A stretch of DNA of 64,000 bases from Lolliginicoccus lacisalsi (GTDB taxonomy: Bacteria > Actinomycetota > Actinomycetes > Mycobacteriales > Mycobacteriaceae), in assembly GCF_014841105.1 (NCBI RefSeq), contig NZ_JACYWE010000008.1, forward strand, positions 124,001-188,000, in the 5' to 3' direction. Shown here one piece after another: positions 1-7,948 of this stretch (position 1 is its first letter; each line of letters starts with the position of its first letter). The notes under the pieces are model-generated. The model made no database searches. It saw nothing but the letters and a program-made list of their open reading frames with translations, and had not been told where the DNA came from. A program made the position numbers and the translations under genes.

Positions 1-1294
1 GGTCGAAGGAACCGAGCAGCTTGTTGTGCCGCGCGATCTCGCGCTCGCCCTGGTAGACCTGGATCTGCACCGAGGGCTGGTTGTCCTCGGCTGTGGTGAA
101 GGTCTCGGACTTCTTGGTCGGGATGGTGGTGTTGCGCTCGATGAGCTTGGTCATCACGCCGCCCTTGGTCTCGATGCCCAGCGAGAGCGGGGTGACATCG
201 AGCAGGAGCACGTCCTTGACCTCGCCGCGGAGCACGCCCGCCTGCAGCGCGGCACCGACAGCCACGACCTCATCAGGGTTGACGCCCTTGTTGGGGTCCT
301 TGCCCGAGAGCTCGCGGACGAGGTCCGACACGGCGGGCATGCGGGTGGAGCCACCGACGAGCACGACGTGGTCGATCTTGCCGATCGCGACGCCAGCGTC
401 CTTGATGACCTGCTGGAACGGCGCGCGGGTGCGGTCGAGGAGATCGGAGGTGATCTTCTGGAACTCGGAGCGGCTGAGCTGCTCGTCGAGGAACAGCGGG
501 TTCTTCTCCGCGTCCACCGTGATGTACGGCAGGTTGATGGTGGTGCTCTGGCCCGACGAGAGCTCGATCTTCGCCTTCTCGGCGGCCTCGCGGAGCCGCT
601 GCATGGCCATCTTGTCCTTGGTCAGGTCGATGCCGTTCTGCAGCTTGAACTTGTTGACGAGCCAGTCGACGATGCGCTGGTCCCAGTCGTCGCCACCGAG
701 GTGATTGTCGCCAGCGGTCGCGAGGACCTCCACCACTCCATCGCCCATCTCGAGCAGGGACACGTCGAAGGTGCCGCCACCGAGGTCGAAGACGAGGATG
801 GTCTGTTCCTTGCCGGCCTTGTCGAGGCCGTAGGCGAGCGCTGCCGCGGTGGGCTCGTTGACGATGCGCAGGACGTTGAGGCCCGCGATCTGCCCGGCTT
901 CCTTGGTGGCCTGCCGCTGCGCGTCCTCGAAGTAAGCGGGCACGGTGATCACGGCGTCGGTGACCTCATCGCCGAGGTAGGCCTCGGCATCGCGCTTGAG
1001 CTTCATCAGGACGCGCGCGCTGATCTCCTGCGGCGTGTAGTTCTTGCCGTCGATGTCGTTCTTCCAGTCGGTGCCCATGTGGCGCTTGACCGAGCGGATC
1101 GTGCGATCAACGTTGGTGACGGCCTGGTTCTTCGCGGGCTGGCCGACAAGGACTTCTCCGTTGCGCGCGAATGCCACCACCGACGGCGTGGTCCGCGCAC
1201 CTTCCGCGTTGGCGATGACAACAGGGTCACCGCCCTCGAGCACTGATACGACCGAGTTGGTGGTGCCGAGGTCGATTCCGACCGCTCGCGCCAT
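1..1294 (-). CDS. dnaK: Chaperone DnaK (Hsp70), 5' part, cut by window edge
   Basis: ATP-dependent cytosolic chaperone that binds exposed hydrophobic peptide segments together with DnaJ and GrpE. About 431 N-terminal residues are visible, starting [14 protein letters not shown]. The Hsp70 signatures occur in order: the phosphate-1 motif [34 protein letters not shown] and [10 protein letters not shown]. The start of the substrate-binding domain ([17 protein letters not shown]) follows, and the sequence runs off at base 1. The ATG at 1294 has a strong Shine-Dalgarno sequence (aaggagga) a few bases upstream. Two HAIR-type inverted repeats lie just upstream, so HspR repression is likely, as for the dnaK operon of other actinomycetes. 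The grpE-dnaJ-hspR partners would lie outside the window. Confidence 0.98.
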   Translation of the reverse strand, partial: MARAVGIDLGTTNSVVSVLEGGDPVVIANAEGARTTPSVVAFARNGEVLVGQPAKNQAVTNVDRTIRSVKRHMGTDWKNDIDGKNYTPQEISARVLMKLKRDAEAYLGDEVTDAVITVPAYFEDAQRQATKEAGQIAGLNVLRIVNEPTAAALAYGLDKAGKEQTILVFDLGGGTFDVSLLEMGDGVVEVLATAGDNHLGGDDWDQRIVDWLVNKFKLQNGIDLTKDKMAMQRLREAAEKAKIELSSGQSTTINLPYITVDAEKNPLFLDEQLSRSEFQKITSDLLDRTRAPFQQVIKDAGVAIGKIDHVVLVGGSTRMPAVSDLVRELSGKDPNKGVNPDEVVAVGAALQAGVLRGEVKDVLLLDVTPLSLGIETKGGVMTKLIERNTTIPTKKSETFTTAEDNQPSVQIQVYQGEREIARHNKLLGSFD

Positions 1295-1333
1295 GGTGTT
1301 CCTCCTTGTTGATATTCGTGACATCCGATCAAA

Positions 1334-1354
1334 GATGAGTGGATGCGACTCAAA
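1334..1354 (-). promoter_or_regulatory. HAIR element 1 (HspR operator)
   Basis: The inverted repeat TGAGT-N7-ACTCA at 1336-1352 sits 40 bp upstream of the dnaK start. It fits the known HspR site CTTGAGT-N7-ACTCAAG, with mismatches only in the outer bases. Its position implies repression of dnaK by HspR under normal conditions. Confidence 0.8.
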
Positions 1355-1385
1355 GCTACGCTTGATCCGACGATCACGCCAGCCA

Positions 1386-1406
1386 CCTGAGCCTACATCG
1401 CTCAAC
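1386..1406 (-). promoter_or_regulatory. HAIR-like element 2 (variant HspR operator)
   Basis: A second inverted repeat with the same 7-nt spacer, TGAGC-N7-GCTCA at 1388-1404. It departs from the HAIR consensus by a compensated T/A to C/G change in each arm. It lies 31 bp (1.5 to 3 helical turns) from element 1, next to a possible dnaK -10 box (TAAGGT, complement of 1405-1410). Confidence 0.55.
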
Positions 1407-1543
1407 CTTACACCGATGATAACGGCGCGCCCGCGGCATTTTGTTCCCTCCGCACCCCACGCGTCGTGAGATCCACGCCACTGCGCCGTCACAATCTCAT
1501 GACGCAACACGCCGGGCCCTGGTCCAGCAGGCCTGGTCGGACC

Positions 1544-1549
1544 TAGAGT
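1544..1549 (+). promoter_or_regulatory. -10 box of the protease gene (leaderless)
   Basis: TAGAGT lies 7 nt before the ATG at 1557, the spacing expected when transcription starts at the start codon. Confidence 0.5.
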
Positions 1550-1556
1550 TGAACCG

Positions 1557-2960
1557 ATGCCTGCTCTCACGCAGCGCCAACCCGAGAAAGGGCGACCAGA
1601 GCCAACGATGCGCACCTCACCACTTCGCCGCGCCGCCACCGCCGCGCTCGCGGCCCTCGCTCTCGGCATGGCCCCGCTCGCCAGCGCGCATGCCGAGCCA
1701 GCACCTGCCCCCGCTCCCGCAAGCCTGCCCGCGGCGCTCGTCGAGGCCCTCGAGCGGGACCTCGGCATCACCGCCGAGGAGTTCCTCGAGCGCTCCGCGA
1801 TCGCCCAGGACCTCGCCGCGTTCGCGGAGGATCTCCGCGCCCGGTTCCCCGACGAGTTCGGTGGGGCATGGCTCGACGACGGCGTGCCCACCATCGCGAC
1901 GACAACACCGTCGCTCGCCGACAAGGCAGAGGAGGCGGGCTTCGCCGCCACCGAGGTCTCGCGCACCGAGACAGCCCTGCGCGCCGAGCTCGCTGACCTC
2001 CAGCGCTGGATCGATGCGCTGCCCGCGCCGCTCGACGGCATGTTCCGCGGCGCCGTCATCGACCTCACCCGCAACGCCGTCGTGCTGGGCCTCGCCGAGA
2101 GCGAGCTCGGGGCCGCGATCGACCTGCCCGACCTGCTCGACCGCGCCGGCGTCGTGCTGACCCCCGCCAATGAGGTCGTCCCGGGCGAGGAGACCATCGA
2201 CGAGGAGCCGCTCACGGACGGCGGAAGCAATAGCACGCCCGGCGAGCAGGGAACCACCGAGAGCGACCTCCCTCCCGCCAGCACCACCGTCCCGCCACAG
2301 CTCGAGGTCATGGGCGGCGACGCGTTCATCGCCGGGGAATCGACCTCGCTGCGCTGCTCGCTCGGCTTCAACGGCATCAACGAGGACGGCAAGGCGATCA
2401 ACCTCACCGCGGGCCATTGCAACCCCGACGGCCCCGGTACCACGGGCACCCCCACCCGCTTCCTGCAGGGCCCCCTCGCCGGCCAGGTCTTCGGCACCTT
2501 CACCGAGACCAACATGGACAAGGTCGACTTCGCGGTCATCACGATCGACGAGGCGCACCAGGAGGCCTTCTCCTCGCCCGGGATCCGCGGCGGCGGCGAC
2601 CTGCGCATCACCGGCACCGCGGACCCCGTGGTCGGCATGCCCGTGTGCAAGTCCGGCGTTACCACCGGGTTCAGCTGCGGCGTCGTCACCGCGACCAACC
2701 TGACCCTCGAGATCGGCCCCCGCACGCTGGGCAACGCGTTCACCTCGAGCATCTGCGCCCTGCAGGGCGACTCCGGGGGCGCGATCATCAGCGGCACCCG
2801 CGCGGTGGGCATCTCCAGCGCCTCGGACGTGGGTGATTTCACATCCTGCTCCGATGCCATCGAGGAGACCTCGATCTATGGGGAGACCCCGCTGCTCTAT
2901 GCCACCCCGATCAATGACGTGCTCGCCCGGGTGCCAGGAGCTCGCTTGTCCACCGGATAG
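1557..2960 (+). CDS. Secreted chymotrypsin-like serine protease with N-terminal pro-region
   Basis: Predicted exported serine endopeptidase of the S1 (alpha-lytic/streptogrisin-like) type, 467 aa. The catalytic triad is visible: His287 in TAGHC, Asp324 in KVDFAVI and Ser406 in GDSGG. Paired cysteines around the His, between residues 365 and 375, and near the Ser suggest the usual disulfides. A signal peptide with an Arg-rich n-region and an Ala/Leu core ends near AHAEP. It is followed by an Ala/Glu-rich pro-region and a Thr/Gly/Glu linker before the protease domain at about residue 250. The start at 1557 is chosen because of the -10 box 7 nt upstream. The ATG at 1608, with gaaaggg upstream, would give a more compact signal peptide and is a real alternative. 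The substrate is unknown. Confidence 0.85.
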   Translation: MPALTQRQPEKGRPEPTMRTSPLRRAATAALAALALGMAPLASAHAEPAPAPAPASLPAALVEALERDLGITAEEFLERSAIAQDLAAFAEDLRARFPDEFGGAWLDDGVPTIATTTPSLADKAEEAGFAATEVSRTETALRAELADLQRWIDALPAPLDGMFRGAVIDLTRNAVVLGLAESELGAAIDLPDLLDRAGVVLTPANEVVPGEETIDEEPLTDGGSNSTPGEQGTTESDLPPASTTVPPQLEVMGGDAFIAGESTSLRCSLGFNGINEDGKAINLTAGHCNPDGPGTTGTPTRFLQGPLAGQVFGTFTETNMDKVDFAVITIDEAHQEAFSSPGIRGGGDLRITGTADPVVGMPVCKSGVTTGFSCGVVTATNLTLEIGPRTLGNAFTSSICALQGDSGGAIISGTRAVGISSASDVGDFTSCSDAIEETSIYGETPLLYATPINDVLARVPGARLSTG

Positions 2961-2982
2961 ACCCTCGGGAGATCGAACCAGG

Positions 2983-3026
2983 AACGCCCTGGGATGGCTG
3001 GGAATCCAGCGATCCCAGGGCGTTTT
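2983..3026 (+). terminator. Rho-independent terminator of the protease gene
   Basis: Perfect 13-bp stem (AACGCCCTGGGAT with its complement at 3012-3024) and a 16-nt loop, followed by TTTT, 22 bp after the protease stop. Confidence 0.9.
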
Positions 3027-3040
3027 CGCTGCCAGGGCGG

Positions 3041-3072
3041 CATAATGATCAAGTTAGGCTCGCCTGCGCGAA
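3041..3072 (+). promoter_or_regulatory. Possible promoter with IdeR/DtxR-type iron box
   Basis: TTAGGCTCGCCTGCGCGAA at 3054-3072 matches 13 of 19 positions of the IdeR consensus TTAGGTTAGSCTAACCTAA. The left half is nearly perfect and the right half is weak. CATAAT at 3041-3046 could be the -10 box, which would put the iron box just downstream of the transcription start, a usual place for repression. A second possible -10 (TAATAT) lies at 3264-3269. As I recall, the M. tuberculosis counterpart Rv0338c was reported as IdeR-controlled. The rest of 3073-3332 shows no gene. Confidence 0.45.
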
Positions 3073-3332
3073 TGCGGCCATCAGGGCACGTAATACCGTT
3101 AGGGCAGACGAGTGTGCGCGCGATCAGGTGCTCGCGCCCCGACTGGACCACGCAAGCGCTGGCACCAGGCGAGGCGGGCATGGGATGCGCAGGCCTCGCC
3201 GCGACACAACCGCACAGGAATCCCCGGCGCTCCGCGAGCAGCGAAGCACAAGGTACTCGCGGGTAATATGAGGGGAAGCGGACGGCTTACGGCTGGCGGC
3301 ACATGCCGCCACGACAGAAAGGCCACGACGAC

Positions 3333-6300
3333 ATGAGCGACGTGACGCCCGTTACGCTGACGCTCGGCACCATCGCCGCAGTCGTCAGCATTCCATGCTG
3401 GATCATCTTCTGGGCCGGGGCATGGAGGATGGTGCAGACCATCCGGCTCGGCCAGCCAGACGGAACACGCCTGTTCCCCGTCTGGCCGCGGTTCAAGCAA
3501 CTCATGATCGAGTTCCTCGCGCACACCCGCATGAACAAGTTCCGTTCCGTGGGCTGGGCGCACTGGCTCGTCATGCTGGGCTTCCTGCTCGGAGCCTCCG
3601 CCTGGCTCGAGGCATACGGCGAGACGTACAACCCGCACTTCCACTGGCCCATCATCGGTGACCTCTTCGTCTGGAGCCTCCTCATGGAGCTGCTCGGCCT
3701 AGGCACCGTCATCGGCATCATCGCGCTCATCATCGTCCGCCAGCGCAACCACCCGCGCCGTCCCGATCGGATGTCCCGCTTCTCCGGCTCCAGCTTCTGG
3801 CAGGCCTACTTCGTCGAGGCCGTCGTCCTCGTCGAGGGTCTCGGCGTCGTCTTCGTCCGCGCCTCCAAGTACGCCGTGTACGGCGGCAACGACACCGCCT
3901 ACTTCGCCACCCGCTGGATCGCCGAGCTCCTGCCCGCCGAGCCCGTGCTCGTCTCCATCTTCGCCATGATCAAGCTGTTCTCCGGCATGATCTGGCTGCT
4001 CATCGTCGGCCGCTACATCACCATGGGCGTCGCCTGGCACCGCTTCTCCGCGTTCTTCAACATCTACTTCAAGCGCGAGGACGATGGCGGGGTCGCGCTC
4101 GGTGCCGCCAAGCCCATGATGTCCGGCGGCAAGGTCCTCGAGCTCGAGGAGGCCGACCCCGAGACCGATGCGTTCGGCGCCGGCAAGGCCGAGGACTTCT
4201 CCTGGAAGGGCCTGCTCGACTTCACCACGTGCACCGAGTGCGGCCGCTGCCAGTCGCAGTGCCCCGCCTGGAACACGGGCAAGCCCCTGTCGCCCAAGCT
4301 GCTGATCCTCGCGCTGCGCGACCACACCTACGCCAAGGCCCCCTACCTGCTCGCCGGAGGCCGCAAGGACATGGCCGGGGAGGAGATCGGCCTCGTCGAC
4401 GCCGACGGCAACCCCGATGAGGACGCGCTCGCCAAGATCCCCGAGGCCGCCCGCATCGAGGCCGGCCGGCCCCTCGTCGGCGAGAGCACCGGCGACCCGG
4501 CCACCGACGGCGTCATCGACCCCGAGGTGCTGTGGAGCTGCACTACCTGCGGCGCTTGCGTCGAGCAGTGCCCCGTCGACATCGAGCACGTCGACCACAT
4601 CATCGACATGCGCCGCTACCAGGTCCTCATCGAGTCGGCATTCCCCTCCGAGCTCGCCGGCCTGTTCAAGAACCTCGAGGTCAAGGGCAACCCCTGGGGC
4701 CAGAATGCCAAGGACCGCGTGAAGTGGATCGACGAGGTCGACTTCGACGTCCCCGTCTACGAGGGCGAGTTCGGCGACACCGAGTACTTGTTCTGGGTCG
4801 GCTGCGCCGGTGCCTTCGAGGATCGCGCCAAGCGCACGACCAAGGCCGTCGCGGAGCTCCTGCACATCGCTGGCGTCGAGTTCATGGTGCTCGGCACCGG
4901 CGAGACCTGCACCGGCGACTCCGCCCGCCGCGCTGGCAACGAGCTGCTCTTCCAGACGCTCGCGCAGCAGAACATCGAGACGTTCAATGACGTCTTCGAT
5001 GGCCGGCCGCAGTCACAGCGCAAGATCGTCGTGACCTGCCCGCACTGCTACACCGCCATCGGCAACGAGTATCCGCAGCTCGGCGGCGACTTCGAGGTCG
5101 TCCACCACACCCAGTTGCTCAACCGGTTGGTGCGCGACAAGCGGCTCATCCCCGTCTCCGAGCCGTCGAAGAGCATCACCACCTACCACGACCCCTGCTA
5201 CCTCGGTCGGCACAACAAGATCTACGAGGCGCCACGCGAGCTCGTTTCCGCGTCCGGTGCCACCCTCACCGAGATGCCACGCCACGGCGAGCGATCCCTG
5301 TGCTGCGGCGCGGGCGGCGCCCGCATGTGGATGGAGGAGCACCTCGGCAAGCGCGTCAACGTCGAGCGCACCGATGAGGCCCTCGACACCAACGCCCAGA
5401 AGATCGCCACCGGCTGCCCGTTCTGCCGCGTGATGATCTCCGACGGCGTGACCGCGCGCCAGGAATCCGGCAAGGGCGAGGGCGTCGAGGTCGTCGATGT
5501 CGCGATGATGCTCCTCGAAGGCGTCAAGCGCGGCTTGCCCGAGGGAGTGACAGTCGGCTCCAAGCGCTCCCCTGCTCGAGTTGGCGCGGCTACCACCGCC
5601 GCGCCCAAGGCGAGCGCTGCCGTGGAGACCGAGCCCAAGGAAGCCGCACCCGCTGCGGGCGGCGATGCACCGGCCAAGCCGGCCGCGACCACGGCCCCCG
5701 CGAAGGGCGGGCTCCAGGTCAAGGCCACCAAGCGCCCCGGCGCCAAGGCCACCCCGGCAGCCCAGCCTGATGCGGCCAAGGACGAGCCGGCAAAGAGCGA
5801 GGCGCCGAAGAGCGAGTCGGAAGCGCCTGCCAAGGCAGCCGCCAAGGGCGGGCTCCAGATGAAGACCGCGGCCAAGCGACCCGGTGCCAAGGCAGCCGCG
5901 CCCGCGGCCAAGCCAGCCGAGGACAAGCCAGCGGCCGAGAAGCCTGCGCAGGAGGCTCCCAAGGCCGCCGAGCCGGACGAGACCCAGAAGGAAGCACCGG
6001 CAAAGGCACCCGCAAAGGGCGGGCTCCAGATGAAGGCCGCCGCCAAGCGGCCCGGGGCCAAGGCAGCCGCGCCCGCGGCCAAGCCCGCGACGGATAAGCC
6101 CGCCGAGGACAAGCCAGCCGCCGAGAAGCCTGCGCAGGAGGCTCCCAAGGCCGCCGAGCCGGACGCGACCCAGGAGGCAGCACCGGCAAAGGCACCCGCT
6201 AAGGGCGGGCTCCAGATGAAGGCCGCCGCCAAGCGGCCGGGGTCGCAGGCAGCGGGATCCGCGAAGCCCGCGACGGAGCCTGCCGCGAAGAAGGCTGAGC

Positions 6301-6506
6301 CCAAGCCGGAGCCAGCGGAGGCACCCGAGCCCAAGGCCGCCGAGCCCCAGGCGCCATCGGAACCTGCGGCTGACGATTCCGGCGCGCCCGCGAGCGATGA
6401 CTCCTCGACCGAGGCCGCGGACAAGGCCGCGCCCGCCGACAAGCCGAAGCCGAAGGGCCTCGGGATCCAGCCCGGCGCCAAGCGTCCCGGGCAGGGCGCC
6501 AGCTAG
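3333..6506 (+). CDS. Membrane-bound Fe-S oxidoreductase (HdrD/CCG type), Rv0338c-like
   Basis: A 1057-aa protein. The N-terminal ~250 residues form about five membrane helices resembling the NarI/HdrE b-type membrane subunit. Two [4Fe-4S] ferredoxin motifs follow: CTECGRCQSQCP from Cys300 and CTTCGACVEQCP from Cys403. Next come two CCG-type domains (WVGCAG near 487, DPCYLGR and CCGAGG near 657), as in HdrD and GlpC. It probably moves electrons between a soluble donor and the quinone pool, but the donor is unknown. From about residue 735 to the end there is a Lys/Ala/Pro tail with five copies of a KGGLQxKxxAKRPG-like motif. The ATG at 3333 (MSDVTPVTL) is preferred over 3303 because agaaagg lies upstream. 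Iron control is possible (box at 3054-3072). Confidence 0.85.
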   Translation: MSDVTPVTLTLGTIAAVVSIPCWIIFWAGAWRMVQTIRLGQPDGTRLFPVWPRFKQLMIEFLAHTRMNKFRSVGWAHWLVMLGFLLGASAWLEAYGETYNPHFHWPIIGDLFVWSLLMELLGLGTVIGIIALIIVRQRNHPRRPDRMSRFSGSSFWQAYFVEAVVLVEGLGVVFVRASKYAVYGGNDTAYFATRWIAELLPAEPVLVSIFAMIKLFSGMIWLLIVGRYITMGVAWHRFSAFFNIYFKREDDGGVALGAAKPMMSGGKVLELEEADPETDAFGAGKAEDFSWKGLLDFTTCTECGRCQSQCPAWNTGKPLSPKLLILALRDHTYAKAPYLLAGGRKDMAGEEIGLVDADGNPDEDALAKIPEAARIEAGRPLVGESTGDPATDGVIDPEVLWSCTTCGACVEQCPVDIEHVDHIIDMRRYQVLIESAFPSELAGLFKNLEVKGNPWGQNAKDRVKWIDEVDFDVPVYEGEFGDTEYLFWVGCAGAFEDRAKRTTKAVAELLHIAGVEFMVLGTGETCTGDSARRAGNELLFQTLAQQNIETFNDVFDGRPQSQRKIVVTCPHCYTAIGNEYPQLGGDFEVVHHTQLLNRLVRDKRLIPVSEPSKSITTYHDPCYLGRHNKIYEAPRELVSASGATLTEMPRHGERSLCCGAGGARMWMEEHLGKRVNVERTDEALDTNAQKIATGCPFCRVMISDGVTARQESGKGEGVEVVDVAMMLLEGVKRGLPEGVTVGSKRSPARVGAATTAAPKASAAVETEPKEAAPAAGGDAPAKPAATTAPAKGGLQVKATKRPGAKATPAAQPDAAKDEPAKSEAPKSESEAPAKAAAKGGLQMKTAAKRPGAKAAAPAAKPAEDKPAAEKPAQEAPKAAEPDETQKEAPAKAPAKGGLQMKAAAKRPGAKAAAPAAKPATDKPAEDKPAAEKPAQEAPKAAEPDATQEAAPAKAPAKGGLQMKAAAKRPGSQAAGSAKPATEPAAKKAEPKPEPAEAPEPKAAEPQAPSEPAADDSGAPASDDSSTEAADKAAPADKPKPKGLGIQPGAKRPGQGAS
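5700..6500 (+). repeat. In-gene repeats encoding KGGLQxKxxAKRPG tail units
   Basis: Four near-identical units, starting near 5701, 5845, 6016 and 6205, plus a diverged terminal copy near 6454, are separated by Ala/Pro/Lys/Glu-rich spacers. The two central spacers are themselves near duplicates (around 5900-5990 and 6070-6170), which shows recent internal duplication. Confidence 0.85.
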
Positions 6507-6524
6507 CCGAGCACGTCAGGAACG

Positions 6525-6570
6525 CTGTGGCCCCGATCCCCTGTAGCGGGGGATCGGGGCCACAGTCTTG
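6525..6570 (+). terminator. Strong terminator after the Fe-S oxidoreductase
   Basis: Perfect 17-bp stem (starts CTGTGGCCCC, closes GGGGCCACAG) with a 7-nt loop, followed by TCTTGT. It begins 19 bp after the stop codon. Confidence 0.9.
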
Positions 6571-6678
6571 TGCCAAGCACCAGCCGGGCCTCGGGCCGCG
6601 GCGCCCGTCCAGCACCGGCGTCATGGTCTCTGGCAGGTCCGTGCATTATTCACTCGACAGCAGTGGCACGATGAACAC

Positions 6679-7935
6679 GTGAGCCGAAACGATCCCCTGC
6701 ACCCGCATCACTACCAGCCTCGCGTCCTGCAGCAGTCGAGCAAGCTGCAGGACGTCCTGTACGAGATCCGTGGCCCCGTGCACGCGCACGCGGCCAGGCT
6801 CGAGGCCGAGGGGCACCGGATCCTGAAGCTCAACATCGGCAATCCGGCCCCGTTCGGCTTCGAGGCGCCCGATGTGATCATGCGGGACATGATCGCCGCC
6901 CTCCCCTACGCGCAGGGCTACTCCGACTCCAAGGGCATCCTGTCGGCACGGCGCGCCATCGTCACCCGCTACGAGCTCGAGCCCGGGTTCCCCGAGTTCG
7001 ATGTGGATGACGTATTCCTCGGCAACGGGGTATCCGAGCTGATCGTAATGGTCATGCAGGCACTGCTCGACAACGGCGACGAGGTGCTCATCCCGGCACC
7101 CGACTATCCCCTATGGACAGCAGCCACGAGCCTCGCGGGTGGCACTCCGGTGCACTACCGGTGCGCGGAGGAGGACGACTGGAACCCGGATGTCGCGGAC
7201 ATCGAGTCCAAGATCACCAAGAAGACGAAGGCGATCGTGGTGATCAACCCGAACAACCCCACCGGCGCGGTCTACTCGGAGCATGTGCTCAACGAGCTCG
7301 TCTCACTCGCGCGCAAGCATCGGCTCCTGCTGCTCGCTGACGAGATCTACGACCGCATCCTCTACGACGATGCCAAGCACGTCTCGCTCGCGGCCCTCGC
7401 TCCCGACCTGCTCACGTTGACGTTCAACGGGCTATCGAAGGCCTATCGCGTGGCCGGCTACCGGTCCGGCTGGCTCGTGATCACCGGGCCCAAGGACCAC
7501 GCGACGAGCTTCCTCGAAGGCATCAACCTGCTGGCCTCGATGCGACTCTGCCCCAACGTCCCCGCGCAGCATGCCATCCAGGTAGCACTGGGCGGGCACC
7601 AGTCGATCAACGAGCTGATTTTGCCGGGAGGCCGATTGCTCGAGCAGCGCGACACCGCATGGGAACGCCTCAACGCGATCCCCGGAGTGAGCTGCGTGAA
7701 GCCCAAGGGAGCCCTGTACTGCTTCCCCCGCCTGGATCCCGAGGTGCACGAGATCCACAACGATGAGCAGTTCGTGCAGGACCTCCTGCTGCACGAGAAG
7801 ATCCTCGTCGTCCAGGGCACCGGTTTCAACTGGCCCGACCCCGACCACTTCCGCATCGTCACGCTGCCCTACTCGCGCGACCTCACCGTGGCGATCGAAC
7901 GCATCGGCAACTTCCTCGCCAGCTACTCGCAGTAG
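6679..7935 (+). CDS. alaT: PLP-dependent aminotransferase, AlaT/AspC type
   Basis: Class I/II aminotransferase of 418 aa, orthologous in type and position to M. tuberculosis Rv0337c (annotated aspC) and close to corynebacterial AlaT. It should interconvert alanine/pyruvate (and perhaps aspartate) with glutamate/2-oxoglutarate in the cytosol. Visible family motifs are NIGNPAPFGFEAP near the N-terminus, PDYPLW, the INPNNPTG loop, LADEIYDR and the PLP lysine Lys254 in GLSKAYR, with the C-terminal Arg in FRIVTLP. The GTG at 6679 (VSRNDPLHPH) is chosen over longer in-frame options: CACGAT lies 6 nt upstream as a -10 box and homologues begin here. Exact amino-acid preference cannot be read from sequence. 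Confidence 0.9.
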   Translation: MSRNDPLHPHHYQPRVLQQSSKLQDVLYEIRGPVHAHAARLEAEGHRILKLNIGNPAPFGFEAPDVIMRDMIAALPYAQGYSDSKGILSARRAIVTRYELEPGFPEFDVDDVFLGNGVSELIVMVMQALLDNGDEVLIPAPDYPLWTAATSLAGGTPVHYRCAEEDDWNPDVADIESKITKKTKAIVVINPNNPTGAVYSEHVLNELVSLARKHRLLLLADEIYDRILYDDAKHVSLAALAPDLLTLTFNGLSKAYRVAGYRSGWLVITGPKDHATSFLEGINLLASMRLCPNVPAQHAIQVALGGHQSINELILPGGRLLEQRDTAWERLNAIPGVSCVKPKGALYCFPRLDPEVHEIHNDEQFVQDLLLHEKILVVQGTGFNWPDPDHFRIVTLPYSRDLTVAIERIGNFLASYSQ

Positions 7936-7948
7936 GTGAGACGGCGCC

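Noticed and set aside
26-1246. Long plus-strand open frame across dnaK
   Set aside because: It is antisense to an unmistakable dnaK frame; such shadow frames are normal in high-GC DNA.
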